From Marisa cornuarietis (Eukaryota; Mollusca; Gastropoda; Architaenioglossa; Ampullariidae), in the NCBI GenBank assembly GCA_004794655.1, contig SMMW01000145.1:2529501-2593500 (forward strand): DNA of 64,000 bases, read 5' to 3'. Every line of letters starts with the position of its first letter. Position 1 is the stretch's first letter. Position numbers and translations under genes: made by a program. Of this stretch, positions 48,216-57,874 are shown piece after piece. The notes beneath the pieces are model-generated. The model saw nothing but the letters and a program-made list of their open reading frames with translations, had not been told where the DNA came from and searched no databases.

Positions 48216-49992
48216 TTGCCCTGTGTCCCACCAAGAACAGAAGAGGAAATCCTACCGCTGTGAACAGACGAAATGTCAGACAATGCAGGGCTGGGCGTGC
48301 TTCTCTCCTGATTATCTGCCAAGAGAAGTAGAACTAGATGTTATCTATCATTCTGTGATCAGAAGTAGAAGCAGATGTTATCTATCATTCTGTGATCAGA
48401 AGTAGAACTAGATATTATGTAATATTCTGTGATCAGAAGTAGAAGCAGATGTTATGTAATATTCTGTGATCAGAAGTAGAACCTAGTGCTATCTAATAAT
48501 CTGCGATATGTAGTTCAACTAGATGTTATCTAATAATCTGTGATGAAAAACAGCAATTGGTGTTATCCAATAATGTGTGTTGAGAATTATAAAGCAGTAC
48601 TAATTGTTATCTAGTAATTTGTAAAGGGAAGAAGTAGATGAACTGATGAATAGTAGAATAAATCATCTAACATCTAAATATCTGTGATGAGAAGTAAAAC
48701 TCTATCATGTGTGCTGACAATGAAAGTATGTCTTTAATTATCTGTGTTAGAAGAAAAACTAGATAACCTGTACTGACTACCAGAGTAGATCATTTAATAA
48801 TCTCTGATGAGAAATTAATTTAGATGTTATGTGATAATCTGTGATGAAAGTAGAATACTTAGTAGAACTAGATGTTATCTATTAATCTGTGGTGACATTA
48901 GAACTTGATGAACTGATGATCTGTGATGAAAAGTAGATCATCTAATAATCTAAAATGAGAAGTAAAACTAGATGTTATCTGATAATCAGTGATGACATGC
49001 AGGAGTAGATGCTATGTGATAAGCTTTGATAATAATTTCTAATATTATATGATTATTGTCATGCGATGCATGCTGACCGGCAGACCCCGGGGACTGGTGC
49101 GGCGTATTGTCCAGCAGAATGCACTCCATGATGTCGTCCAGTAAGGTTGATGATGTGGTCACTGCCTCACATCCTCTCTTGGCTGGAGACAGCGGTGTGT
49201 ATGTGGAGTGTAGCTGCATGGTCTCCTCATAACTGGGGGGACTCTTGTATGGATGGGTGTCCGACATCCTCCCTTTCTCGCTCGCTACAACACATCATCA
49301 TCATCATCATCATCATTGTCATCAACCACAAATGGATATATCAAGTCAAGAGATTTCTTACCGTTGCTGTAAGTGTTCAAGAGAGTGGGGGGTTTCAGTT
49401 TTTCTCTGTTTCTCACCAAAAAGGGAGAAGAAAACTCTAGGGGAGGTGGATAATGGCGGTGAAATAGGAAAGTCGTCAAAGGTAACATTTTGTTAAACAG
49501 AAGACAGACGCACAGAGAAACATACGGACAGGTGGGCTCATCACCAACAGGCAGAGAACAATGACCTGTACGAATCTTGTCAGACAGGTGGTGTACAGAC
49601 AGGTGGGGTGATCACAGGCGGACCGAAAACAATGAAATGTTAGAATTTTGTCAGACAGGAGGGTTACAAGGAGGTGAGAATGGTTGTGAACATACGTGTG
49701 GACTACCTGTGTGAAATGACTGTGTGTGGAATACCTGTGCTGATGATTAAAAGAAAGTGGGGAAGGCAGCAAGTAAGCAGTCACAATGACAGGTGAACGG
49801 AATACCTGTGCCGTCGGAAGAACACGACCGTAAGCAGGTCACGTGATAAGGAAGCGAGGAGTCGTAGAAGGCGAACTTGAGTTCTCTGGTCACATGACAG
49901 GGTGGAGGCAAGTCGTAGAAGGCGGGGCTGATCTCGCTGGTCAAAGAAAACGGGACAGTCTGGTCAAGTTCAAAGCTGTCCTCTTGGAACAT
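45793..49992 (-). CDS. ETS-domain transcription factor, ERG/FLI1/FEV/Ets21C-like (5 coding exons)
   Basis: Sequence-specific nuclear DNA-binding transcription factor, expected to bind GGAA core sites. Join (minus): 49992-49806, 49284-49078, 47801-47718, 47113-46867, 46537-45793; 1470 bp, 489 residues plus TAG. Intron phases are 1,1,1,2 and all agree with the frame. The ETS domain covers about residues 160-246: it has the three spaced tryptophans (W167, W185, W204), the ERG-type stretch [10 protein letters not shown], and recognition-helix arginines R220 and R223 in [10 protein letters not shown]. The wing KRYTYRFNFQ recalls ERG/FEV, and LLADSSN plus EFRxIDP recall insect Ets21C. Residues 1-159 hold an AFYD...HVT duplication, a PPSY motif (78-81) and an acidic/hydrophobic stretch [13 protein letters not shown] (110-122) that might activate transcription. 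The tail (247-489) is rich in Ser, Pro, Gln and His. No PNT/SAM domain is seen, as in FEV and Ets21C. The family call is firm; orthology, the N-terminus and the exon 2-3 junction are inferred. Confidence 0.88.
46538..46866 (-). other. ETS gene intron 4
   Basis: A 329-bp intron between the ETS-domain exon and the last exon, GTGAGT...TTTTTTCAG. It holds two short direct repeats of AAGACCCACCTG near the donor and otherwise nothing recognised. Confidence 0.85.
46867..47113 (-). CDS. ETS gene, coding exon 4 (ETS domain)
   Basis: Encodes residues 160-242, nearly the whole winged helix-turn-helix ETS domain. The acceptor is a pyrimidine-rich tract ending TTACAG, directly before GT-AGC-GGC (the end of a split Gly codon, then Ser-Gly). 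The donor is TACAG|GTGAGT, splitting an Arg codon in phase 2. The junction just before [14 protein letters not shown] is, from memory, where ERG/FLI1 genes also have an intron. Unusual residues compared with ERG: Arg instead of Glu after RRWG, KVSRAM for KLSRAL, and LIL for NIM in the turn after YYYDK, so this is a diverged family member. Confidence 0.96.
47197..47204. promoter_or_regulatory. CRE palindrome TGACGTCA outside the intronic array
   Basis: A perfect 8-bp CREB/ATF consensus in the ETS gene intron 3, about 70 bases from the repeat array with the same motif. Function is inferred from the motif only. Confidence 0.4.
47265..47700. repeat. 44-bp minisatellite with CRE sites, ETS intron 3
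   Basis: About ten copies of a 44-bp unit with core TTGTTACCAAGGCTATCTGA. Perfect TGACGTCA occurs at 47327, 47371, 47414, 47503, 47547 and 47591; other copies have one change (CACGTCA, TGATGTCA, TGAGGTCA). Confidence 0.93.
47718..47801 (-). CDS. ETS gene, coding exon 3 (linker)
   Basis: An 84-bp exon ending GCTG|GTGAGT (phase 1), which joins to the ETS exon to give ...[13 protein letters not shown]. The sequence is charged ([17 protein letters not shown]). Two acceptors keep the frame open: GTGGCAG at 47804-47802, used here because its phase 1 matches the exon 2 donor, or TTATAG at 47853-47851, which would start the exon at 47850 in phase 0 and add 17 residues including [13 protein letters not shown]. 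With the second choice no suitable phase-0 donor is seen at the end of exon 2. Confidence 0.75.
47953..47988. repeat. (CA)n microsatellite
   Basis: An uninterrupted AC run in ETS intron 2, preceded by TA-rich sequence. Confidence 0.95.
48125..48214. repeat. (GT)45 microsatellite in ETS intron 2
   Basis: A perfect 90-bp GT run, one of the two longest pure dinucleotide runs in the window. Alternating purine-pyrimidine sequence can adopt Z-DNA. Confidence 0.97.
48335..49020. repeat. degenerate ~40-bp minisatellite, ETS intron 2
   Basis: Decayed copies of a unit with core AGAACTAGATGTTATCTAAT followed by AATCTGTGAT. Early copies (48335-48480) are well preserved; later copies vary in length and sequence. 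Confidence 0.75.
49078..49284 (-). CDS. ETS gene, coding exon 2 (PPSY motif, acidic segment)
   Basis: Open throughout, with codon use unlike the flanking repeats. It encodes residues 63-131. Visible motifs are SPPSYEE (a PPxY WW-domain ligand consensus) and [13 protein letters not shown]. The acceptor is TGTTGTAG at 49287-49285; an in-frame alternative AAAG lies 12 bases further in. The donor GCCG|GTCAGC is weak but has the right phase (1). The upstream pyrimidine tract is poor because a (GAT)n run sits there. Confidence 0.72.
49285..49805 (-). other. ETS gene intron 1
   Basis: A 521-bp intron from GTATTC to TTGTAG. It contains a (TCA)n run at about 49293-49315 on the plus strand, close to the acceptor, and a loose duplication around ACAGACAGGTGG (49527-49605). 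No exon recognised. Confidence 0.7.
49806..49992 (-). CDS. ETS gene, first coding exon
   Basis: The acceptor ATCAG|GTAACTGCC precedes ATG at 49992-49990; the first in-frame ATG gives [18 protein letters not shown]. The exon ends GGCACAG|GTATTC in phase 1, matching exon 2. Residues 24-35 and 41-53 are a diverged tandem copy of AFYDxxxPxHVT. Translation could start in an earlier exon, since the frame stays open a little further upstream. Confidence 0.7.
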
Positions 49993-50194
49993 GGCAGTTA
50001 CCTGATGACCCCAGGGGCGATCTGCACAGAGCGACAATACCCTGATATTCGTATAACACCCACCCAGACACCTACCCACCCACCTTCACAAAGCTAAGTA
50101 AGTGAAAAAAATAATCTGTAGAATTTGCTCTATGTACCCCATTTTATATCTGATCGGTATATTTCATACTGTTTGATAGAAACAGAATAAATGC

Positions 50195-50500
50195 TTTACT
50201 CATTATCTTGTGTAAATAAATAGTGTTTAACTATTTTATATTAATCTCAGTACACCTTACTCATTATCTTGTTTAGATATAGAGAGGGCTTAAATATTTT
50301 ATATTACTCTCAGTACACCTTACTCATTATCTTGTTTAAATATACAGAGTGTTTAACTATTTTATATTAATCTCAGTACACCTTACTCATTATCTTGTTT
50401 AAACATACAGAGGGCTTAAATATTTTATATTAATCTCAGTACACCTTACTCATTGTCTTGTATAAATAGAGAGATGGTTTATGTATTTTATATTGGTATA
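50195..50500. repeat. 63-bp AT-rich repeat, ~5 copies
   Basis: ACACCTTACTCATTATCTTG then TTTAAATATACAGAG and TATTTTATATTAATCTCAGT. Confidence 0.95.
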
Positions 50501-51194
50501 TGCATTGTAATCTCACTTCTCTAATTATCATAACATTGTCACGTGTGTCACTTCACTCAGCTGCAGCCTTATCTTTCAGTTCATATAAAAGCAGTAATGT
50601 TCTTGATCTGATGTCGTTACTTGACAGTGAACAGACAGCAAAACCTGACATAAACACACAGAAAGTCTGGAGAAATGCTGAGGACAGGGACAAGTAGAAG
50701 CTGCTATGAAGGAATATGCTGCCGTATGATTGGAAACACAGGACAGGTGACAGAAATGCAGTGCCGCAAATAAAAAAAAAGAAAAGTAATGTTTATCTGT
50801 CACACGAGGGAATAAGTGGAAGGTGAGTCACATACAGAAGACTGGAGCATCAATGTGCTAACAAACAACTTTGTGTCAGTAAATTCCGAAACTCGACATC
50901 ACACTTACCGGCTGCTGTCAACTGTCTTTGAATTCTGTTCGCGATTAAAGTCACGTGGTCTTAACGACTCTTGTTTGATGTGCTGATTGCAGGTCAGCAT
51001 TTAGCAGATGACAAACATTAAATGTCTGAATAAGGCGTTCTGTCAAGGCAATGCTAGCATCTCGTGAGAAGGTGTAGCAGCCTTGCCTAGCAACATGTAT
51101 GGAACTTTCACCAACAGCACACAGGATGCTGCTTGGCTCCCTACATTGCTCTCCCTTGAGTCAGACAGCACCTGAATGCTGTGTCCACCGGCAA
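50501..51194. other. unique stretch upstream of the ETS gene
   Basis: Holds the candidate 5' exon donor at 50909/50908. No other exon supported. Confidence 0.5.
50903..50960 (-). other. candidate splice donor of a 5' non-coding exon of the ETS gene
   Basis: On the minus strand a consensus donor CAGCCG|GTAAGTGTG falls at 50909/50908. It could splice to the CAG acceptor at 50004-50002, just before the first coding exon. The exon's 5' limit cannot be set from sequence. Alternative: a chance donor. Confidence 0.4.
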
Positions 51195-51440
51195 CCAGAG
51201 CTACCTCCCAGAGTTGCTGAACACACCATCACCAGAGTGACCTGATGACACCCAGTGTTGTTGGACACACCTTCACCAGAGTGACCTGATGACACCCAGT
51301 GTTGTTGGACACACCATCACCAGAGTGACCTGATGACACCCAGTGTTGTTGGACACACCTTCACCAGAGTGACCTGGTGACACCCAGTGTTGTTGGACAC
51401 ACCATCACCAGAGTGACCTGATGACACCCAGTGTTGTTTG
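51195..51440. repeat. 44-bp repeat, 5 copies
   Basis: CACCCAGTGTTGTTGGACAC then ACCATCACCAGAGTGACCTGATGA. Confidence 0.96.
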
Positions 51441-52439
51441 GTTCTTGTTACCGAGGTAGAAGCCTGTCGGCGTCGAGTTGATGGCTTTGCTTATCTCGTT
51501 GTTGATAACGGGAGAGAGAGACCAACACACATAATGTCGTCTGCTGTGAAGTTTTCCGAGTTGGACGAGCAGTCAGTTGAATGTAAACTATACGGGTGAG
51601 GTGAGGGGGCTGGAACCGTTTTTGGGGGGTGCGGTCATAAAGCTCGCGCTACGCCTTTCACTGCTGGCTGGCTCGCTGGCTGGCTGGCTCAAGACGAAAT
51701 GAATGAGTTCTTTGCGGCAGGCTACAACTAGGCCACAATGATCTCATCCAAGTCCCACGCAGCCCACCAATGACATCGCATGCTGCAGCCCACATTAGCA
51801 GCGGCGCTGCGCCGTAGTTACACTGAGTCGACACAGTAGGAGGAGCTGGTGGTGAGACTACGGCTGAGGCCGCGTGAGGGAGGAGAGAGGAGGGGGTAAG
51901 GGTGAGAGGCTGTGAAGTACAGCCGTGCGATATGTAACGTACACTGAAAGTAATTATCGGCCGGTAAAACAGTGAGGGACATGAGACAGTGACATCACAG
52001 GTACTGCGTGTGAGTGTCGGGGTGTGTCCTCACCCCTTGACCAGATTCACCTCTCATCACTGCTTGGTGCTGGCTGACGAACTGTGGGGGCGACTTTCAG
52101 CTCAGAGAAAAAAGGTTTCCCCTCGCTTACTAGATTAGACTGACCTATAATAAAATATTGTATGACCTGTATGAGACTAGAGTCACCATACTTACAACAT
52201 CGTGAGACCGTTTGTGAGGCTAGTCACGTATGACACAACATTAAGCTTACCCTGTGTGACACAAGTCACGTATGACAGTGACAAGATTAGTAGAACCCCG
52301 TGAGCTTCGTCACGGCTGACAATTACAAGATGAGTCTCTGAGACTAGAAGCATGCATATTACATATGACATAGGGTGATGGCACTACGTGCAGACCACTG
52401 CACCCTATCGTTGCTGATGCCACCCGTGTCTATAAGCAA
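51441..52439. other. unique, partly GC/CpG-rich stretch
   Basis: 51.60-51.92 kb is the most CpG-rich part near the ETS gene and might include its promoter, but no TATA or initiator could be assigned. Includes a GCTGGCTG/GCTCGCTGGCTGGCTGGCTC patch (51663-51689). Confidence 0.4.
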
Positions 52440-52550
52440 CATGGGTTAACTAACGGAATCGTGTTCAAAGACATCACTCATGGGTTAACTAACGGACTCA
52501 TATCCACGGACATTACTCATGGGTTAACTAGCAGACTCGTATTCATGGGT
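52440..52550. repeat. ~39-bp repeat, 3 copies
   Basis: CATGGGTTAACTAACGGA and TCATATCCACGGACATCACT-like segments. Confidence 0.88.
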
Positions 52551-52654
52551 AAAATTGTCCACACCTCGATAGGGAACTTTCTGTTAAGTGAACCCGACAG
52601 AAAAAAATAACATGCCATTCATTAGCTTCTAAGAAGAAGAAATTATCTAACCAA

Positions 52655-52740
52655 CCGACATTGTCAGAATTATCTAACTGATCGGCATTGTCAGAATTAT
52701 CTAACTGATCGGCATTGTCGGAATTATCTAACTGACCAGT
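52655..52740. repeat. 27-bp repeat, 3-4 copies
   Basis: AATTATCTAACTGATCGGCA followed by TTGTCAG. Confidence 0.92.
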
Positions 52741-53419
52741 CAGTCGTCCCTTGCCTGGCACCTGTGGTTGGGGGGGATCACGTGCATAGACGCGGCAGCT
52801 GACAGGGGCCGCCACTCTTGTCTATTGTGGGCGATAGTCAGCAGGTCCTGTACAGGACGACCAGTCCAGTCTTTAATGTTCGTAAGTCAGTTCTTTCTCT
52901 GACCACCGCGGTGTCGGCCACCCTCCATGGTACCTTGAAGAACAGTCTTCCACAAGGTGTCGTGCCGGGTCACTGACTGGTGTTGTCGGAATTCGCAAAA
53001 TAAGGATGCCATTGCGCATGCGTAGGTCGGTCAAACGGCGAGACGACAAACATTTTTCTTTAAATAAAAAGATTAAACCAGTCAAAAAGCTACGGAACAT
53101 CAACTTTATTATTTCTGAGAAAATAGTGGTCCTCCAACAAAAGTGTTTTCATTCGGAAAAAAATTACCAACAGAAAAAAGCAATTGCGATATTCAGTTTT
53201 GCTTTATACATCTTTATACATCTGTTTGTGGCATAGGAATTCAATTCAAAACGGTGTATCAAAAAATCAAACAGTTCTGTGCCAGTCTATCTGACCACTT
53301 TGCTTATTCATTCCAGAAAAGATTCTGTGTTCGCTGTTGTTGAACTAAAGCAATCACGAAATTTACTCTACTCGCTACACGGGAGAAAAATATCCGAAAG
53401 AAGGCCTTGCGATAAATTA
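52741..53419. other. unique stretch
   Basis: No gene recognised. Confidence 0.5.
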
Positions 53420-53680
53420 CCGGCTGCTGAAGCAATTTGAGTAGCCTACTCACAGATAAATTACCGGCTGTTTAAGCAATTTGAGTAGCCTACTCACAGA
53501 TAAATTACTGGCTGTTTAAGCAATTTGAGTAGCCTACTCACAGATAAATTACCGGCTGGTTAAGCAATTTGAGTAGTCTACTCACAGATAAATTACCGGC
53601 TGATTAAGCAATTTGAGTAGTCTACTCACAGATAAATTACCGGCTGATTAAGCAATTTGAGTAGTCTACTCACAGACACG
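53420..53680. repeat. 44-bp repeat, 6 copies
   Basis: GATAAATTACCGGCTGATTA then AGCAATTTGAGTAGYCTACTCACA; AGTAG.CTACT is a palindrome in each unit. Confidence 0.96.
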
Positions 53681-55871
53681 GGCTTTCAGCCACTGTCTGT
53701 GAATGGCCACCCACCCTCCACCTCTTTGTGAAGGATTTCTCTGCCGACTGTTCTATTTCAGGATGTGTGTGTGAGAGAGAGAGAGAGAGAGTGAACCCCT
53801 TCAGTGTGCAGAATGCGTGATGACAGTTGCAAAGATTGGTGATAACATTTTTAACGGACATCGCTGAAAACGGCCATCACAAGAGGCTTATAAGCTTGCA
53901 ACAAAATAAAGTATTCATTTTTCAGCAATAATTATTGTTTACTAATTGTAGAGAACTTGACAGGGTGAGAGGAGAGTTGGGAGGCCAAAGCTGACCTGGA
54001 AAAGAACAGCAGAGAGCGAGGCAAAGGATGGCGGAACCATACGGGCCCAACTGACAGGGGGGGGGGGACTGGCCAAAGCCAGGTCCACTGGAGAGGTGTT
54101 GTTGCGCCCCGATGCTCCTCGAGTAACAGCAAAGAATAAACAATTGTAGAGAAATTCAAAATGTTGACATCACTTAATTGATGCAACTATACGTCTTCTA
54201 ACCCAAACACATCTTTACCTTGGTGTCTGGCAACTGTAGGAAGGATGGCCGGCTGCCCCAAGCGCACCATGGAAGGGGCACTCCCCCCCCCCTTTAAAAT
54301 GATTGGCTCTCTCTTAAGGTACTGGAGCACGAATTTCTATTTTTGTTATTATAAACTTTCATATTTTCATAATTTTTTTTATCTTAAATGATTTAATTTG
54401 ATTGAACAGCAGCTATTGGCTTATTCCTTGAAAATCTCCTTGGCTTTATCTTGTATAAACTGAGAGTATACTGTATTTATGTATGTACGAGAGTGTAGTT
54501 TAGCTGATGGGAACCCAGGGGCTCACCTCACACGCCCGGGGCACCCAGTATCCTCGGTGCGTTGCTGAATTGTTTGTGATCTGTTTGTGAGCCGTTTGCC
54601 CGGATATTAGTTTGAAAGGTTAAAGGGAGAGAGATCTGGCACAGATAATGTTTACTCGCCAATTTCGTGATCCTGTTTGTTTAAGGACGCATTCAAGGGC
54701 CACAAATTCCATCTTCAGTCGCTGGTGCAAGTGTATAAGTCACTCGTACTCCAGCCTTTGTTATGTGACGTAATCAACACGCGCCCTCAGCTTATTCCTG
54801 TTGTGGAGGGTCAGGGGTCACGTCAGTGAAGTTAGCGAGGGGAGTTCTCTACACTCCAGGAGAGGGGGGGGGGTCACAAGGCTCATGGGGTCAGTGAGGA
54901 CACCCTGTGACGCTTAGGCCAGAATATCCGAGATTACAAGTTATCTTTCCTGTTACTGGGAAGTTACAAGTAGTTTTTTCTCTGACTGACTGGGTGCCTT
55001 TGTACCCGGCATCGATGAGTTGGCATGGAGGGGTGCAAGAACTCTGAAGAGGCCTGCCCAACGGTGTGCTACATTATGCTTGAATATTGTTATTATTAAT
55101 GTAATATTACGCAAACGAGATCACCTCGCACACGACAAAGTAAGGAGGTCATCTACCTCTAACTCTACCCTCAAATAAACCAGGAGGAGAAGGTGAGGGG
55201 TAGGACACACCAGTGATGGCGACTCCTGTCAGACAAGTCAAGCTGTCGGCACGTGCAGTGTCAGAATCTCGCTACATGGTACAAACATCTAACTAACTCG
55301 CTCTCAGCGACTCTGTACTACACAGGTCTGTATATTCTACATCTACAGTACCCTTCTGTTCTATAAATAGCCAGGCACTTCTAGCCAGAAGACATGGTGC
55401 TCAAACCCACAAAGAAAATTGAGAACAATGTGACGCTTTCCTGTGGGTCTGGGGGGGGGGGTGTGCGCGCGTGTATGTGTGTGAGAGAGAGTCAGAAAGA
55501 GAGAAAAAAACACTGCATAACAACAACAAAACAAAAACATGACAAAGAAGCAACAGTAGCAGCAGTAGTAACAGTGGTTGGTGGTGAAAGTCGGTGAGGG
55601 TTAGCGGACTAGAACCTGACACCAGTCTGACAGTATATAGACACTCTGCTCACTAACTTGTCTACCTGAGTTAAGGAGCCCCCCCCCCCCCACACACACA
55701 CACCCACAGGTGTCGTCAGGGTTGGCGTAGGAAGCAAATGCGGACAGTTTGGTTGTCAGGTGCGACAGTCTGACTTCATTGCTGGAAGTGTAGCTGGGTG
55801 CGTGTGTAGGTGTTTATGCGTATCTGCTTTAATATTTTGGTATGTTTTCTGTGTTTAAAGGTGTGTCTGTC

Positions 55872-55910
<39 letters not shown>

Positions 55911-57049
55911 AAGCGCGCACACAATGCACAATCACACACCTAGAAACATATATATATATACGAAAATATCTTCACAAATGACAGTAAGGGGGCGATAACA
56001 GTTCGGGGGGGTGAGGGGTGGGCACTAGAGCAGGTACAAGGAGCTGGCTAGCAGGGTTTGGCGACTTGCCATGTAAATACGGGTAGGCTCTGGAAATACA
56101 GAGGGTGGGTGTTCAAACTCGTTTAACAGCCAGTGTATTTGTGGTTAGTGTTCATTACAATCACTCATCTCTACACAAGAGGGACAACCCTCTATTGCAG
56201 TCAGTGTTAGTAAAATAATAACACAGAAGAGGAAGACAAGGAACGTGAAAGCAAGTGATGAAGAAGGTGACAAGATAAAAGGCAGGAGACAAATATGATT
56301 TCTGTCAGTTCCCGAGGATTTGTTGAATCTGCTAAAGCTTTATTAAAGTGATTGACGTCAGTTGAGTACATTTCAGAGGCTTTGTTAAAGTCGGCTAAAG
56401 AATTATTAAAGCGGGTATGGGGTGAGGTACAGGGTGAGGTGTATAAAGTGTATAGAGGGATAAGACCAAAGGTACAGATGAGGCAAGGGTACACATATAA
56501 AGCCTCCATGTGGGAGTAGATTAGATGTGAGGTGGGAATGTACCCGAATATCAGTCAGTACAGTCAAGTAGCTAGTCATCTGTATATACATATTAGACAT
56601 ACTCGAATATCAGTACGGTATAACAACTACACATTATACATCTTGAAATATTTGTACAAGAAGACACCTATATATATATATATATTGTATTCTTAAACCG
56701 CCATTAAACGAGTTTTACACGAGTTTATACTAGCATCATCATCATCGTCGTCGTCGTCATCGTCGACCTTCTTCTCCAAACCCTTATCCTTATCCTATCG
56801 GTTTTTATGGACAAAGAACAAGTTCTTCCCCCAAAAAATGACCCTTCGGCAAATGGTGGTAAAATGTTTTATTTGTTCGGCAGAATGACCAACGGCTTTG
56901 AGTGTGTTATTATTATCGTTGTTATTATTATTGTGATTAAAGCAGTCACTCTTGTGGGAGCATTTCATGGCAAACACCTGCAAGCACTTATGCACACCTG
57001 TTCATGTACATGCGCGCATATATATAATATATATATATATAATATCATG
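53681..57049. other. longest low-repeat stretch, no gene recognised
   Basis: Contains (GA)n at 53773-53791, G runs at 54057-54067 and 54865-54873, poly-G at 55449-55459, poly-C/(CA)n at 55679-55702, (GT)n(GA)n at 55871-55910, a CTATAAATAG word at 55361 and ATC/GTC triplets at 56733-56764. Open frames here are short and without motifs. Distal 5' regulatory sequence of the ETS gene is possible but unsupported. Confidence 0.5.
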
Positions 57050-57850
57050 TCATCACGGGTGACATCAAACACCGTACACACTACATCATAAGTCATCACA
57101 GATGACATCAAACACTGTACACACTACATCATAAGTCATCACAGGTGACATCAAACACTGTACACACTACATCATGTGTCATCACAGGTGACATCAAACA
57201 CTGTACACACTACATCATAAGTCATCACAGATGACATCAAACACTGTACACACTACATCATAAGTCATCACAGATGACATCAAACACTGTACACACTACA
57301 TCATGTGTCATCACAGGTGACATCAAACACTGTACACACTACATCATAAGTCATCACAGGTGACATCAAACACTGTACACACTACATCATGTGTCATCAC
57401 GGAGTGACATCAAAAACTGTACACACTACATCATGTGTCATCACAGATGACATCAAACACTGTACACACTACATCATGAGTCATCACGGGTAACATCAAA
57501 CACTGTACACACTACATCATGTGTCATCACGGGTAACATCAAACACTGTACACACTACATCATGTGTCATCACGGGTAACATCAAACACTGTACACACTA
57601 CATCATGTGTCATCACGGGTAACATCAAACACTGTACACACTACATCATGTGTCATCACGGGTAACATCAAACACTGTACACACTACATCATGTGTCATC
57701 ACGGGTAACATCAAACACTCTACACACTACATCATGTGTCATCACGGGTAACATCAAACACTGTACACACTACATCATGAGTCATCTTCATCATGAGTCA
57801 TCACGGGTGACATCAAACACCGTACACACTATATCATAAGTCACCATGGT
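57050..57850. repeat. 43-bp minisatellite, ~18 copies
   Basis: Core ACATCAAACACTGTACACAC then TACATCATGTGTCATCACGGGTA; early copies carry ATAAGTCATCACAGATG. Confidence 0.97.
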
Positions 57851-57874
57851 GGTCTGACCTATTTTTAGCATGTA

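Noticed and set aside
55361..55394. CTATAAATAG followed by ATG as a promoter and gene start
   Set aside because: The following 67-codon frame is low-complexity and lacks support; a TATA-like word alone is not enough.
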